Source: Hyunsoonleella ulvae
Lineage (GTDB): Bacteria > Bacteroidota > Bacteroidia > Flavobacteriales > Flavobacteriaceae
Length of the DNA: 64,000 bases
Reading direction: 5' to 3'
Assembly: GCF_016827605.1 (NCBI RefSeq)
Contig: NZ_JAEPJQ010000005.1
Location: 186,001 to 250,000, forward strand
Shown here piece after piece: positions 15,912 through 26,273 of the stretch; positions within the stretch are counted from its first letter, which is position 1; each line of letters begins with the position of its first letter. The notes beneath the pieces are model-generated. The model saw only the letters and a program-made list of their open reading frames with translations, was not told the DNA's origin and ran no database searches. A program made the translations under genes and the position numbers.

Positions 15912-17996
15912 CTATTTTTTATTACTTCTAATAACAAAAACAACCAAACCTACTACCACAGTTGCCATAATACCTATAATCCAGTAAAATATATTGGCTA
16001 CATTTGATGCCATTGTATCATCAAATACAGACATATCAAAACTTTTGTTACTTGCCTCACTTTTTGGTATAAAAATGTAGTAAGCTATAATTTGCTCTAC
16101 CTCTTTAATTTTGTTATAGTATTCTTCAAAATCTTCTGGCTTTACGTAGCTACTCTTATTTTTATACTCATAGTTAATGTAGAGAATATCTCGTGAAGGA
16201 TTCATTTTGGACTTAATCGAAAAATTAAAACTTTTGGAATTTATCGTGACATTATCTTTGGGAACACTCCATCGCTTTGGAAGCTTTACCGTAATTTGAT
16301 GTTTCTTATGTGTTGGATAATATAAAGCATATGGTGTTTTGCGCTCTTTTTCATTAGGTAACATAAAAACATCCAATATGCTATAAGGTGTAAACTCTAC
16401 AGCAATATTTTTATCGTTTCCAACCATAGGTTTCCATATATCGGTAATTTTGTATGACTCTTCCACCAGTATCTCATTAACCAAACTATCATCGTCAAAA
16501 ACAGGGTCTTTTAAGGCTTCAACACCATCATAGAGATTATCATAATAGCTTTTAAAATCCTTACGTAATGAAGATATACTGTTCGATTTATATCGCGCTC
16601 TTATCACATCCGCTTCAGCCTCTTTATAAACAGTCATGACGTTTAGGGAGCCTGGTCCCCCTACTGTTGGCAAATCAAATGTATCAAATACCTCAACTAC
16701 ATTTTCGCTTTTAGGGGTAATTTGCTCTAAAGCCGTATTGCCTTTTTTTATAACCAGTGCTTTGCCATAATTTGGAAATGAAACCGACTTGTAATTTCCA
16801 AATTGATTACTGTTTGTTGGGTCGTAAAATAAATGGGTATTTGTACTATCAATAACTTTAACCACAACATGGTCAAATACTTTAGGGGATGGTAAAAATT
16901 GGTGAAGGGATTCGCCGTATATGGTATTAATTAGTACTGGATAAGCTTCAATACCCATTTTACGTAGCATGGTAACCATAAGCCAGCTTTTATCCTTACA
17001 ATCCCCAAAACGCTGCTCTAATACTTTACTTGGAGAAAAAGGTTTATATGCTCCAATACCAGATTCTAAACCAAGATATCTAATTTCATCTTGTACAAAC
17101 TTAAGTATCGTAGAGATACGTTCGCCTTCATACTCAGTACTACTCTGTATTTGGTCTATTTTAGTTTGTAATGACTGCGATGGTTTAACATTGTCTTGGT
17201 ATATGTTTAACGCCCAATTTACAACAGCCTCCCAAGTCTCAAAATCGGTAACAAATAGGTTTTGGTAAGAGAGATACCAATTTGGTGTATTTTCTTCAAA
17301 CTTTGGGGCTTTCGTTAGGGTTGTTGTCCAATTATAAGTTGTATGGCCTTGGTAATTTCCTATTTGGGGTTTAATGTCTGAATTCAGGGTCTTGTATTTT
17401 AATGTCTTATTAGAGATTAAATAATAATTAATTTTCCCCACAGGTTGAAAATCGTTTAGGGAAGTACCTCCTGAAAAATGATTGCCATGTATGGGGTTAA
17501 ACCCTTTAATTGAATAGCTTACATCTAATATATCGCCATTACGTATATCAGCTAAATTTGCTATGGCATTAAGGCTACCATCATAAATATAACTTTCTGA
17601 ATTGGACTCTTGCCGAATGCTTTGAAAATCATTTACATCAAGCTTGTCAATGGTTTCTCCCTGTCTAAATACCGTAATGCTATGTAGAAACAACTGTTGG
17701 TAAGTGGGGTCGTAATTAATAGATATTGAAGATCCATCTTGTACACCAACATTATCTGTTATTTTACGAACAAAACGAATGTAACGTTCCTTTTTTGGAA
17801 TATGTATTTGTTCATCACTTAATAAGGTTAACAAGCCATAAGAGATGTCGTTTAAGTCTATTTCAGGAGTTTTATCATAAGATTGGTGCACTACCCATGC
17901 AGGTGTATTACTAATTTTTATTTGTGCATAAAATACACTGAAACTAAAAAAGGAAATAAAAGTAAAAAGGTAGAGATTATTGGCTTTAATGGTCAT
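15912..17996 (-). CDS. Exported DUF3857/transglutaminase-like protein
   Basis: The protein has 694 residues. A signal peptide (1-24) is followed by a DUF3857 domain (about 55-225), a transglutaminase-like core (about 285-400) and a beta-rich C-terminal domain, with one membrane helix near the end (about 665-688) and a basic tail. The catalytic triad is visible: C333 in GDCKDKS, H376 in FDHVVV and D392 in FYDPTN. Family knowledge: DUF3857-transglutaminase proteins are common in Bacteroidota, often near saccharide-use loci, and their substrate is unknown. It is divergent from the SusC-locus regulator at 18255, sharing a 258-nt promoter region. Confidence 0.85.
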   Translation of the reverse strand: MTIKANNLYLFTFISFFSFSVFYAQIKISNTPAWVVHQSYDKTPEIDLNDISYGLLTLLSDEQIHIPKKERYIRFVRKITDNVGVQDGSSISINYDPTYQQLFLHSITVFRQGETIDKLDVNDFQSIRQESNSESYIYDGSLNAIANLADIRNGDILDVSYSIKGFNPIHGNHFSGGTSLNDFQPVGKINYYLISNKTLKYKTLNSDIKPQIGNYQGHTTYNWTTTLTKAPKFEENTPNWYLSYQNLFVTDFETWEAVVNWALNIYQDNVKPSQSLQTKIDQIQSSTEYEGERISTILKFVQDEIRYLGLESGIGAYKPFSPSKVLEQRFGDCKDKSWLMVTMLRKMGIEAYPVLINTIYGESLHQFLPSPKVFDHVVVKVIDSTNTHLFYDPTNSNQFGNYKSVSFPNYGKALVIKKGNTALEQITPKSENVVEVFDTFDLPTVGGPGSLNVMTVYKEAEADVIRARYKSNSISSLRKDFKSYYDNLYDGVEALKDPVFDDDSLVNEILVEESYKITDIWKPMVGNDKNIAVEFTPYSILDVFMLPNEKERKTPYALYYPTHKKHQITVKLPKRWSVPKDNVTINSKSFNFSIKSKMNPSRDILYINYEYKNKSSYVKPEDFEEYYNKIKEVEQIIAYYIFIPKSEASNKSFDMSVFDDTMASNVANIFYWIIGIMATVVVGLVVFVIRSNKK

Positions 17997-18169
17997 AAAC
18001 TTAGATTAGGAAACAAATAAACTAAAAATATTGTGTAAAGCTTTACAGCACAACGTATATAATTTCAAATGAACGATTTATTTACTTAAGTCATAAAAAA
18101 TCAAGATGAGTTCAATGGTAATTACAATATAGGTAGCTTTAAATACAAATATTTACCGTGTAAAATATA

Positions 18170-18177
18170 TATTTTTG
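18170..18177 (+). promoter_or_regulatory. -7 promoter box of the PUL regulator
   Basis: TATTTTTG fits TAnnTTTG. It overlaps the in-frame GTG at 18177, which rules that codon out as start and favours TTG 18255. Confidence 0.5.
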
Positions 18178-18254
18178 TGCACATTAGGGTAGATACACGT
18201 AGTACTGCATGCCCTATAAAATATTATCAATATTTTAGTGAAAAATTTGCTCAT

Positions 18255-19844
18255 TTGAAAGCCATAGTATTCATTGCCATATTTGCTTTTACATGCTTAA
18301 AAGTTAATGCACAACAACTAGATTCTCTTTTGGTTGAGCTGGAATCTACAATGCAATTGCATGAAGACTATGATTTGCAAAAAGAAGCCCATATTAAAAC
18401 ACTTCTTACCCAGAGAGATCGGACTACCAGTTTAGAACAAACTTACAAGTTAAACAACGCGCTTTTTAAAACCTATCAATTTTATAATTTTAATAATGCG
18501 CTCAAGTATATTGAAAACAATATTCTAATTGCTAGACAATTAAAAAATACAACCTATGTAAATGAATCAAAACTCAAATTAGGAGTGCTATTGGTAAATA
18601 CTGGTCGTTACAAAGAATCCATTGATGCTTTAAATGAGGTTGACAAAAAAACGCTCCCTAATGCTTTATTAGATGACTATTATATAGCTTTTAACGAAGG
18701 CTATTCTGGTTTAGCATATAACACCACGGTTAACAGTAGTAAATCTAACTACACAAAATTATACATCGCCTATCAAGACTCACTGTATTCACGTCTTGAA
18801 TCTGATTCTGAAGAATCTCTAAGAATTAAAGAAAAAGAGTTTAGGGACAATAGGGATTTAAACATGGCTTTAAAGATCAATGACCAACGTTTGTCTAAAG
18901 TAAGCGACGGGTCCAGATTATTTTCTTTGATAACTTTTGAGAGGTCTTTACTCTATGAATTAGAAGAGAATGTTACTAAGCAAAAAGAGTATTTAATCCT
19001 ATCCGCAATTTCTGATATTACCTCTTCTGTAAAAGACAATGCCTCGCTGGGCACACTAGCAAAGATACTTTTTACTGAAGGTGATATTGATCGTGCGCAC
19101 CGCTATATCAACTTTTCCTATGATGATGCAGAATTTTACAACTCCAACCTGCGCTTTGTAAATATTGCCAATAGTATGCCTTTAATAACTAAGGCTTATG
19201 AGGAAAAAACAGCTAAGCAAAGGGAGCGGCTCCAAGAATCATTAATATTCATAAGCATACTAACGGTCTTTTTACTAATTGCCGTGTATTTTATCTATAA
19301 ACAAGTGAAAAAGGTGTCGTTAGCTAGAAATGAATTAAAAACAGCAAATGAAGATTTAAGAAAATTATACAAAGAGCTTTCAGAAGTTGACAAAATTAAA
19401 GAGCACTACATCGGTAATTTTTTAAACCTTTATTCTGAATACATCTCAAAATTAGACGTCTACAGAAAGTTAGTGAGCAAATATGTAAACGCAAACCAAA
19501 TGAATGCCTTATTAAAGCTTTCTAAATCAAAACAATTAATTGATGAAGAATTAGAGATATTTAATAAAAATTTTGACAGTTCCTTTTTGCACATCTATCC
19601 AGACTTTGTTGATGCAGTTAACAAACTACTTAAGCAAGACAATCAAATACACTTGGAAGATAAGACCAAACTTAATACTGAATTACGGATTTTGGCATTA
19701 CTAAAATTAGGAATAACAAGCAGTTCTAAAATTGCAAAAATCTTGAGATATTCTGTTAATACAATTTATAACTACAGGGCAGCCATAAAAAGTATGGCGA
19801 AAGATAAATCCTCGTTTGAGGATTTAATAAAAAAGATACAATAA
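18255..19844 (+). CDS. PUL-linked membrane regulator, DUF6377 type
   Basis: From TTG 18255 the protein has 529 residues and begins with an ideal signal peptide (LKAIVFIAIFAFTCLKVNAQ). A longer frame to GTG 18177 would add 26 residues with no signal-like features and overlaps the promoter. The rest is TPR-like helices (about 25-310), a membrane helix (about 325-345), a coiled coil and a C-terminal DUF6377-type region with an HTH-like end (LGITSSSKIAKILRYSVNTI). Family knowledge: such proteins are encoded next to SusC/SusD loci and are taken as their regulators. It lies 252 nt upstream of susC on the same strand, which supports control of this locus. Confidence 0.8.
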   Translation: MKAIVFIAIFAFTCLKVNAQQLDSLLVELESTMQLHEDYDLQKEAHIKTLLTQRDRTTSLEQTYKLNNALFKTYQFYNFNNALKYIENNILIARQLKNTTYVNESKLKLGVLLVNTGRYKESIDALNEVDKKTLPNALLDDYYIAFNEGYSGLAYNTTVNSSKSNYTKLYIAYQDSLYSRLESDSEESLRIKEKEFRDNRDLNMALKINDQRLSKVSDGSRLFSLITFERSLLYELEENVTKQKEYLILSAISDITSSVKDNASLGTLAKILFTEGDIDRAHRYINFSYDDAEFYNSNLRFVNIANSMPLITKAYEEKTAKQRERLQESLIFISILTVFLLIAVYFIYKQVKKVSLARNELKTANEDLRKLYKELSEVDKIKEHYIGNFLNLYSEYISKLDVYRKLVSKYVNANQMNALLKLSKSKQLIDEELEIFNKNFDSSFLHIYPDFVDAVNKLLKQDNQIHLEDKTKLNTELRILALLKLGITSSSKIAKILRYSVNTIYNYRAAIKSMAKDKSSFEDLIKKIQ

Positions 19845-19929
19845 GATTTTCAACTCTACTTTTTCACTCCTTTTTAAATAGGCATTATACAAAAAAAGTA
19901 GTGTTTTATTGTTATTTCTCTAATATAAA

Positions 19930-20019
19930 TCCACTTTTTAAGATCAAGACACAATTTTTAAAATACTAATTTTTAAATACTTACATATTTAAAAGACTTT
20001 ACTGAGTCCACTTTTTAGA
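19930..20019 (+). promoter_or_regulatory. Direct repeats in the susC leader
   Basis: TCCACTTTTTAAGA (19930-19943) and TCCACTTTTTAGAA (20007-20020) share an 11-base core TCCACTTTTTA, 77 bp apart (about 7.3 helical turns). A looser inverted relative, AAAAAAAGTAGTG, is at 19891-19903. They may be operator sites for the upstream regulator. This is inference. Confidence 0.4.
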
Positions 20020-20096
20020 ATATCCCCGTTGTAATATGTGCTATACGGAACTAACTTGCATCAAAGAAAATTTTTAACCTAAACTAAACTAAATAA

Positions 20097-23039
20097 ATGA
20101 TACAACTAAGGTGGTTAACAGTTGCAATACTTACTTTATTTACTTGTTTTTTCACAACAGCCCAAAACAGTATTTCTGGATTAGTAGTAGATGAAAGTAA
20201 CATACCATTACCAGGTGTTTCAATACTTGTTAAAGGCACAACTATTGGAGCGACTACAGATTTTGATGGTAACTATGCTCTAAATGGGAATATATCCAAT
20301 TCTTCTATTCTTGTTTTCAGCTATTTGGGCTTTAAGACCCTAGAAGTTCCTGTTGACGGACAAGCTGTAATCAATGTACAGTTAAAGGAGGATGTTAGTG
20401 CTCTGGATGAAGTAGTTGTAGTTGGTTATGGATCTCAACTTAAAAAAGACATTACAGGAGCTGTAGCTACTATTGATGGAGATAGTTTTGAATCTAGACC
20501 TAACACACAAGTGGGGTCGTTATTACAGGGGCAATCATCAGGAGTACAAGTTATCTCAAGTTCAGGTAAACCATCTGCTGGTTTTAGTTTAAGAATTCGA
20601 GGAACCAATTCTATTAATGCTAGTAGCGAACCTTTGTATGTAGTAGATGGTGTACCTACTAACGATACTAGATCTATAAATCCAAGTGATATTGATACTA
20701 TTACCGTTTTAAAAGATGCATCTTCTGCAGCTATTTATGGAGCTCAAGGGGCAAATGGAGTTGTTTTAATTACTACTAAAAGAGGAACAACATCTAAGCC
20801 AAAAGTCACTTTAGATGCCTATACTGGAGTCTCTCAAGTTTGGAATACCCTGCCAGTATTGAATGGCGAACAGTATCGAGATTTAATGACAGAAATGGGT
20901 TTAACTACAGATTGGGATAGTTTCACAGAACGTACAGATTGGCAAGATGAAATATTTCAAAATGGATTTTCACAAAACTATCAAGCATCAGTTTCTGGAA
21001 AAGTAAATGGTATTAACTATTTTATATCTGGCGGTTACCTATCTCAAGAAGGAGCTGTTAGAAGTTCTGAGATAGAGCGTAGTAATTTTAAGATTAATAT
21101 AGATCAAGAAATAAACAATTGGCTAAAAGTAGGCACAAGAATAGCGTATACTATATATAGAGATGTTGATGTTAATGATAATAATAGTGTAAATCAAGGA
21201 GGCGTACTTTTAGGTGCTTTAACAACGCCATCTATCATAGGAGTCTTTAGTGATAATGGTATGTTTACAAGTAATCCATTTCAAAATTGGGAAAACCCAT
21301 TAGCAAGTACAGATGGATTGGATAGAGAGTTTAACGATCAACGCTTTTTAGGAAATATTTACTTAGAAGCTAAGTTTTTAAAAAATTTCAAATACCGTTT
21401 TAATTATGGTATAGATAATAGTCATGGTGTTTTTGATTCTTTTCTTGATCCTTTTAGAACCGGTTTTGGTGTTGCTATAGGTGGTCAAGGTATTAATAAT
21501 ACTAACAAAAAATCATATCACATTGTAGAAAATACAATAAGCTTTAATAAAAATTATAATAAACATAAAGTTGAAGCATTAGTAGGTTCTGTTGCGCAAA
21601 AATTTAGATTTGAGGATAGTAGTATACAAACTAGAAATTTTGCAAGTGATGCCATAACAACGCCTAGTGGTGGTGCAGAACTCTTTTCGGCATCAGCATT
21701 TAAATCAGAAAGAGCAAATACTTCGTTTTTAAGCAGAATAAATTATGGCTATGATGATAAGTATCTTGTAACTGCCAATTTTAGAGCGGATGGATCTAGT
21801 GTTTTTGGACCTGATAAACGCTGGGGATATTTCCCATCATTTTCATTGGGATGGCGTATGTCTAGAGAAAGTTTTATCAAAGACGACTCATTCATTAATG
21901 ATTTAAAACTTAGAGCAGGATGGGGTATTGTAGGTAATGATAATATTGAAGCATACAGTTATCTAGGGCGTGTTGGTTCTGGTGCCAATTATCCTTTCGC
22001 AGGAGTAGTACAACCTGGAACTTTTCCTGCATCTATAGAAAATTTAGAGCTTAAATGGGAAGAGTCTGAGCAAACTAATATAGGTATTGACGTAGCACTA
22101 TTTAATAGTAGAATAAGCTTAACTGCAGATGCTTACATTAAAAAGACAAAAGATTTACTATTAAATGCACCGTTGCCAACAGCTACTGGTTTTGATAATG
22201 CCATAAGAAACATTGGTGTGATTGAAAACAGAGGATTAGAATTTGCGTTAAATACAGTTAATATTGATACAAAAAACTTATCCTGGAATACTGGATTTAA
22301 TATTTCATTTAATCGTAATGAAGTTGTTGGTTTAGTAGGCCAAGAATTACTTCAAGGAGGTATTACTGGAGGTAGAGGAGAAGCAAGTTTGGTTAGAGAA
22401 GGAGAACCCTTAGGCTCACTTTACGGTTATATTTTTGGAGGTGTAGATCCAGCAACAGGAAATGCGTTTTACATTGATAGAAATGGAAACTCTACGTTTA
22501 CTCCAAGTCCAGATGATAGAACCATAATAGGCGATGCCAACCCAGATTTTTATTATGGTGTCACAAATACTTTAAGTTATAAAGGGTTTGGTTTGTTTGT
22601 ATTCTTGCAGGGTTCCCAAGGTAAAGATATGCTAAATGTTACACGTATTGAAACCGAGGGCATGATAGACCCTAAAAATCAATCAATAGCAGTTTTAAAC
22701 AGGTGGCGTAATCCAGGGGATATTACCAATATTCCAAGATCAAGCTTTGGAAACAGTGATAATTCAAGAGTATCTACAAGGTTTATTGAAGATGGTTCAT
22801 ATTTAAGATTTAAAACCATCACTCTAAGCTATAATCTACCACAAAGTATTCTAGATAAACTTGGTGTATCTGCTTTGAAAATTTATGGAACGGGGGAGAA
22901 TATCTTTACGATTACAAACTATTCTGGCTTCGACCCTGAAGTGAACGCTTTTGGCGGTAGTAATACGGTGCAAGGTATAGACTTTGGTACCTACCCACAA
23001 ACCAGAAATTTAATATTTGGACTAAACGCAACATTTTAA
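20097..23039 (+). CDS. SusC-like TonB-dependent outer-membrane transporter
   Basis: The protein has 980 residues with a signal peptide (1-22). An N-terminal carboxypeptidase-regulatory-like domain (about 25-100: ISGLVVDESNIPLPGVSILV, TDFDGNYAL) precedes a TonB-box-like stretch (ALDEVVVVGYGSQ, about 103-115), the plug (about 115-235, with FSLRIRGTNSINASSEPLYV) and the 22-strand barrel to a terminal aromatic residue (F). Role: TonB-driven uptake of oligosaccharides together with the SusD lid protein. It is the first gene of a tight operon; susD starts 11 nt later. Length and order are typical for glycan SusC proteins. Confidence 0.97.
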   Translation: MIQLRWLTVAILTLFTCFFTTAQNSISGLVVDESNIPLPGVSILVKGTTIGATTDFDGNYALNGNISNSSILVFSYLGFKTLEVPVDGQAVINVQLKEDVSALDEVVVVGYGSQLKKDITGAVATIDGDSFESRPNTQVGSLLQGQSSGVQVISSSGKPSAGFSLRIRGTNSINASSEPLYVVDGVPTNDTRSINPSDIDTITVLKDASSAAIYGAQGANGVVLITTKRGTTSKPKVTLDAYTGVSQVWNTLPVLNGEQYRDLMTEMGLTTDWDSFTERTDWQDEIFQNGFSQNYQASVSGKVNGINYFISGGYLSQEGAVRSSEIERSNFKINIDQEINNWLKVGTRIAYTIYRDVDVNDNNSVNQGGVLLGALTTPSIIGVFSDNGMFTSNPFQNWENPLASTDGLDREFNDQRFLGNIYLEAKFLKNFKYRFNYGIDNSHGVFDSFLDPFRTGFGVAIGGQGINNTNKKSYHIVENTISFNKNYNKHKVEALVGSVAQKFRFEDSSIQTRNFASDAITTPSGGAELFSASAFKSERANTSFLSRINYGYDDKYLVTANFRADGSSVFGPDKRWGYFPSFSLGWRMSRESFIKDDSFINDLKLRAGWGIVGNDNIEAYSYLGRVGSGANYPFAGVVQPGTFPASIENLELKWEESEQTNIGIDVALFNSRISLTADAYIKKTKDLLLNAPLPTATGFDNAIRNIGVIENRGLEFALNTVNIDTKNLSWNTGFNISFNRNEVVGLVGQELLQGGITGGRGEASLVREGEPLGSLYGYIFGGVDPATGNAFYIDRNGNSTFTPSPDDRTIIGDANPDFYYGVTNTLSYKGFGLFVFLQGSQGKDMLNVTRIETEGMIDPKNQSIAVLNRWRNPGDITNIPRSSFGNSDNSRVSTRFIEDGSYLRFKTITLSYNLPQSILDKLGVSALKIYGTGENIFTITNYSGFDPEVNAFGGSNTVQGIDFGTYPQTRNLIFGLNATF

Positions 23040-23050
23040 AAAATACATCT

Positions 23051-24526
23051 ATGAAACTATATAAAATTTTAACGATTCTATTTATTTCAATAACATGGCT
23101 TTCTTGTGATGATTATTTAGAATTGGAACCTATTTCTATAGAAACAAGTGGAAATGCTTATGAAACAGCTAGTCAAATTGAAGCTGCATTAGTTGGAGCT
23201 TACGAATCTTTTCAGTCTTCAGAATATTATGTTTGGGATTATCTATTATTTCAAGATGTGAGATCTGATAACTGTTACGCAGGAGGAGATAATCCTGAAA
23301 TTTTTCAATTAGATTTTCTTGATATAGCACCAACACATTCTAGATTATTCAAGCATTGGTCAAATATTTATAATGCCATCTCTAAAGCTAATTTAGTATT
23401 AGAACGTGTAGATGGTATAAATGACCCTTTACTTACAGAAGAACGTAAAAACCAAATTAGAGGTGAAGCGCTCTTTTTAAGGTCATACCATTATTTTACA
23501 CTAGTAAAATTATGGGGAGGAGTACCTTTAATTACTAATACAATAACTTCAACAGAAGCTGATGCTATTAATATACCTCGTTCCTCAACAGAGGAAGTAT
23601 ATGCACAAATAACCTCAGATTTGGTTTTAGCAGCATCATTATTACCAGATGTTTACGGAAATGATGCAAGTATTAATAAAGGAAGAGCTACATCAGGTGC
23701 TGCTCATGCTCTTGCAGCTAAGGCCTATGCTCAGCAGCCAACGCCAGATTATCAAGCTGTCTTAACTCATATTGAAGCAGTTGAGGCTAGTGCAGCTAAT
23801 TATCAGCTTATAGATTATAATCAGTTATTTGATGGTAATAATTACAATAATGCAGAATCTATTATTGAAGTACAATATTTAGGAGGAAATGAAGGTAATT
23901 TTGGCCCACAGCTTTTGTTGCCACCATCAGTAAGTGGTGATACTTGGAGAAAATTTGTAACACCTTCGGTAGATTTAATCAATGCATTTGATGCAGAAGG
24001 CGATACGGTTAGAAAAAATGCTGCCATTTTGTTTGAATCTGTACAATGGGTAGATGAATATTGGGGTAATAGTCAAGGTACATCAATTCCATTTAGTTAC
24101 AAGTGGAAAAACGCTAGTGGTTTTGCAAGTGCAGATAATACATACCTAATACGATACGGAGATATTGTTTTACTTAAAGCAGAAGCTTTAAATGCAACAA
24201 ATCAACTTCAAGCTGCTATTACAGAGGTAAACCGTATTAGGTCTAGAGCAGAACTACCAGATTTAACAGATGCACAAAGCAGTACCAAAGAAGTATTAAG
24301 TACAACCATACTCAAAGAACGCCGCTTAGAGTTATTTCAAGAAGGACAACGTTGGGATGACCTTTCAAGATACGGTGTGCTAGTTTCTACCATGAATAAT
24401 GTTGTAGAAATAGATTTAAGAACGGGTAATGCAGTGAACTACAATATGACTGAAGCAAAAAAACTATTACCAATTCCTCAGCAAGAATTAGACAGAAATC
24501 CAGCTTTAGATCCAAATCCATTTTAA
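23051..24526 (+). CDS. SusD/RagB-family glycan-binding lipoprotein
   Basis: The protein has 491 residues. The lipobox (FISITWLSCDD) puts the acylated Cys at residue 19. The SusD_N region begins DDYLELEPI, and the C-terminal RagB region contains the typical KERRLELFQEGQRWDDLSRY and ends LLPIPQQELDRNPAL. Role: surface lipoprotein that closes over the SusC pore and captures oligosaccharide. It is co-transcribed with susC (11-nt gap) and followed 13 nt later by the SusE-like gene. Confidence 0.97.
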   Translation: MKLYKILTILFISITWLSCDDYLELEPISIETSGNAYETASQIEAALVGAYESFQSSEYYVWDYLLFQDVRSDNCYAGGDNPEIFQLDFLDIAPTHSRLFKHWSNIYNAISKANLVLERVDGINDPLLTEERKNQIRGEALFLRSYHYFTLVKLWGGVPLITNTITSTEADAINIPRSSTEEVYAQITSDLVLAASLLPDVYGNDASINKGRATSGAAHALAAKAYAQQPTPDYQAVLTHIEAVEASAANYQLIDYNQLFDGNNYNNAESIIEVQYLGGNEGNFGPQLLLPPSVSGDTWRKFVTPSVDLINAFDAEGDTVRKNAAILFESVQWVDEYWGNSQGTSIPFSYKWKNASGFASADNTYLIRYGDIVLLKAEALNATNQLQAAITEVNRIRSRAELPDLTDAQSSTKEVLSTTILKERRLELFQEGQRWDDLSRYGVLVSTMNNVVEIDLRTGNAVNYNMTEAKKLLPIPQQELDRNPALDPNPF

Positions 24527-24539
24527 AAATATCGCTATA

Positions 24540-26258
24540 ATGACAAAGAATTTAAACATAACTAAAATTGTTGTTGCATTCTTTCTGGTATTTACATCTT
24601 GCCAAACAGAAAGCAACTTGCAACCCGAAGGGCAGTGGGAGTTAAGTACTCCAATGATTTTAACCCCTTCATTAGACTCTGAAATTGTTTTAGATGAAGA
24701 TACACCTAACGAAACTGTAACATTTAGCTGGGAGGCAGCAACATCTTCAGAAGGATATGCCGTTACTTATGAGGTTTTAATAGATGAAATAGGGGCAGAT
24801 TTTACAACGCCGCTTTTTACTTCAGCATCTTCTAATGGTGGTACAAACACCTCTCTTTCCATAAGTTATGAGGCGTTAGATCAAGCATTGGCTTTCTCTG
24901 GGTTTCGTGCAAATGAAGAAGCGCAAATTACTTTTGCTGTAAAAGCAAACAGTTTAAGCAAATCTAGCCAAACTACTGCAAACTTAAGTGTTACGCGTTT
25001 TGAAAATGAACTACTACCACAATCGCTTTACATATCTGGGACAGCTACAGAAAACAATAATGATTTGTCGCAGGCAATAGCGTTAAGACGATTAACTGAT
25101 AGTAATGGAGGTTTATCCAATATATACGAAGTGTATACAAGTCTTGTAGCAGGAGAAAGTTATAAGTTTTACAGTGAACGTTCACTTCCTGCTTTAGAGT
25201 TTGGAGGAAGCGACGGTAATATCGTATCGTTTGGAGATGATATAGTAGCTAACGATTCAGGTCAATTTAGAATAAAAGTAGATTTAGATAACAATACTTA
25301 CGAGTTGCTTCAAATCAATTTTTGGAGTATGGTAGGTACACCCATCAATGGAGGTTGGGGAGGAGACGAACCTTTAGCTTATCAAGGCAATGGTGTTTGG
25401 AGAGCATCTATCAATCTGCCGGAAACAGGTGGGTTTGTGTTTAGAGCCAATGGAGATTGGGGTTATTTATTGAAACGCGTTGTTGGTACACCAAACACAC
25501 TTGTTTTAGAAAGTGATGCTGCTAACCAAGGGGTAACTTTTGAAGATATACCAAACAACCAAACAGGACAATATTTTGTAACTCTAGACCTTTCAGCAGA
25601 AAACTATAATTATGCTTTTGAAATTGATGATACTGTTGTAGAGCCCATAACTACACCATCACAATTGTTCCTGTTTGAAAACGGAACCATGATTGAAGAA
25701 TTATCAGCAAATGGCGATGTTTTTAGTTCTAATCGATTCATTCCAATGCAAGCTAGTAACAGCTATACACTAAATAGTGCTATAGATGGGTCTGGGACTT
25801 CATACAGTATTAATGATGTATTAGCCAACAGTGTAACCCCAGATGGCGATTTGGTAACAGATGCTGTTAGGTTGGTTGAAGGTAATGAAGCATTCACGAT
25901 TATTTCAGATAGGGCACTGCGTTTCAGTATAGATTTTAGCGCACCAGAACTCACGTGGTCTTACTACAATTTCAAACTATTTCATTGGAAAGTTTGGGAT
26001 GAAAGAGAAGAACTGCAGATGACGTATAGCCATCCAAATACATTTACAATTACCGCTAATCTTACAGCGGGATCAGATAGCAAATTTATTAGTCCATGGG
26101 ATTTTGACTTAGGTAGTGATGATCCAACTTCATTAACAGGAAACCTTATTAATGGAGGTGGAGCAAATTTACTCAATATAGAAACTGATGGTTCATATAC
26201 AGTAACCATCATATTAAGTGATGATTATCAAACAGGTACCTACGAATTTGCTCAATAA
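24540..26258 (+). CDS. SusE/SusF-like surface glycan-binding lipoprotein
   Basis: The protein has 572 residues with a lipoprotein signal (VFTSCQTES, Cys about 21). The N-terminal domain (about 30-150: MILTPSLDSEIVLDEDTPNE, FSWEAATSSEGY) matches the SusE-type Ig-like module. Three beta-sandwich, CBM-like units follow (about 160-265, 265-375, 380-570), with recurring exposed aromatics (NGGWGGDEPLAYQGNGVWRA). Role by context and family: an outer-surface glycan-binding protein that holds the polysaccharide for the hydrolases. It lies between susD and the first GH30 gene with 13- and 15-nt gaps. The exact ligand cannot be read from sequence. Confidence 0.85.
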   Translation: MTKNLNITKIVVAFFLVFTSCQTESNLQPEGQWELSTPMILTPSLDSEIVLDEDTPNETVTFSWEAATSSEGYAVTYEVLIDEIGADFTTPLFTSASSNGGTNTSLSISYEALDQALAFSGFRANEEAQITFAVKANSLSKSSQTTANLSVTRFENELLPQSLYISGTATENNNDLSQAIALRRLTDSNGGLSNIYEVYTSLVAGESYKFYSERSLPALEFGGSDGNIVSFGDDIVANDSGQFRIKVDLDNNTYELLQINFWSMVGTPINGGWGGDEPLAYQGNGVWRASINLPETGGFVFRANGDWGYLLKRVVGTPNTLVLESDAANQGVTFEDIPNNQTGQYFVTLDLSAENYNYAFEIDDTVVEPITTPSQLFLFENGTMIEELSANGDVFSSNRFIPMQASNSYTLNSAIDGSGTSYSINDVLANSVTPDGDLVTDAVRLVEGNEAFTIISDRALRFSIDFSAPELTWSYYNFKLFHWKVWDEREELQMTYSHPNTFTITANLTAGSDSKFISPWDFDLGSDDPTSLTGNLINGGGANLLNIETDGSYTVTIILSDDYQTGTYEFAQ

Positions 26259-26273
26259 TACAATTAAAAACTT

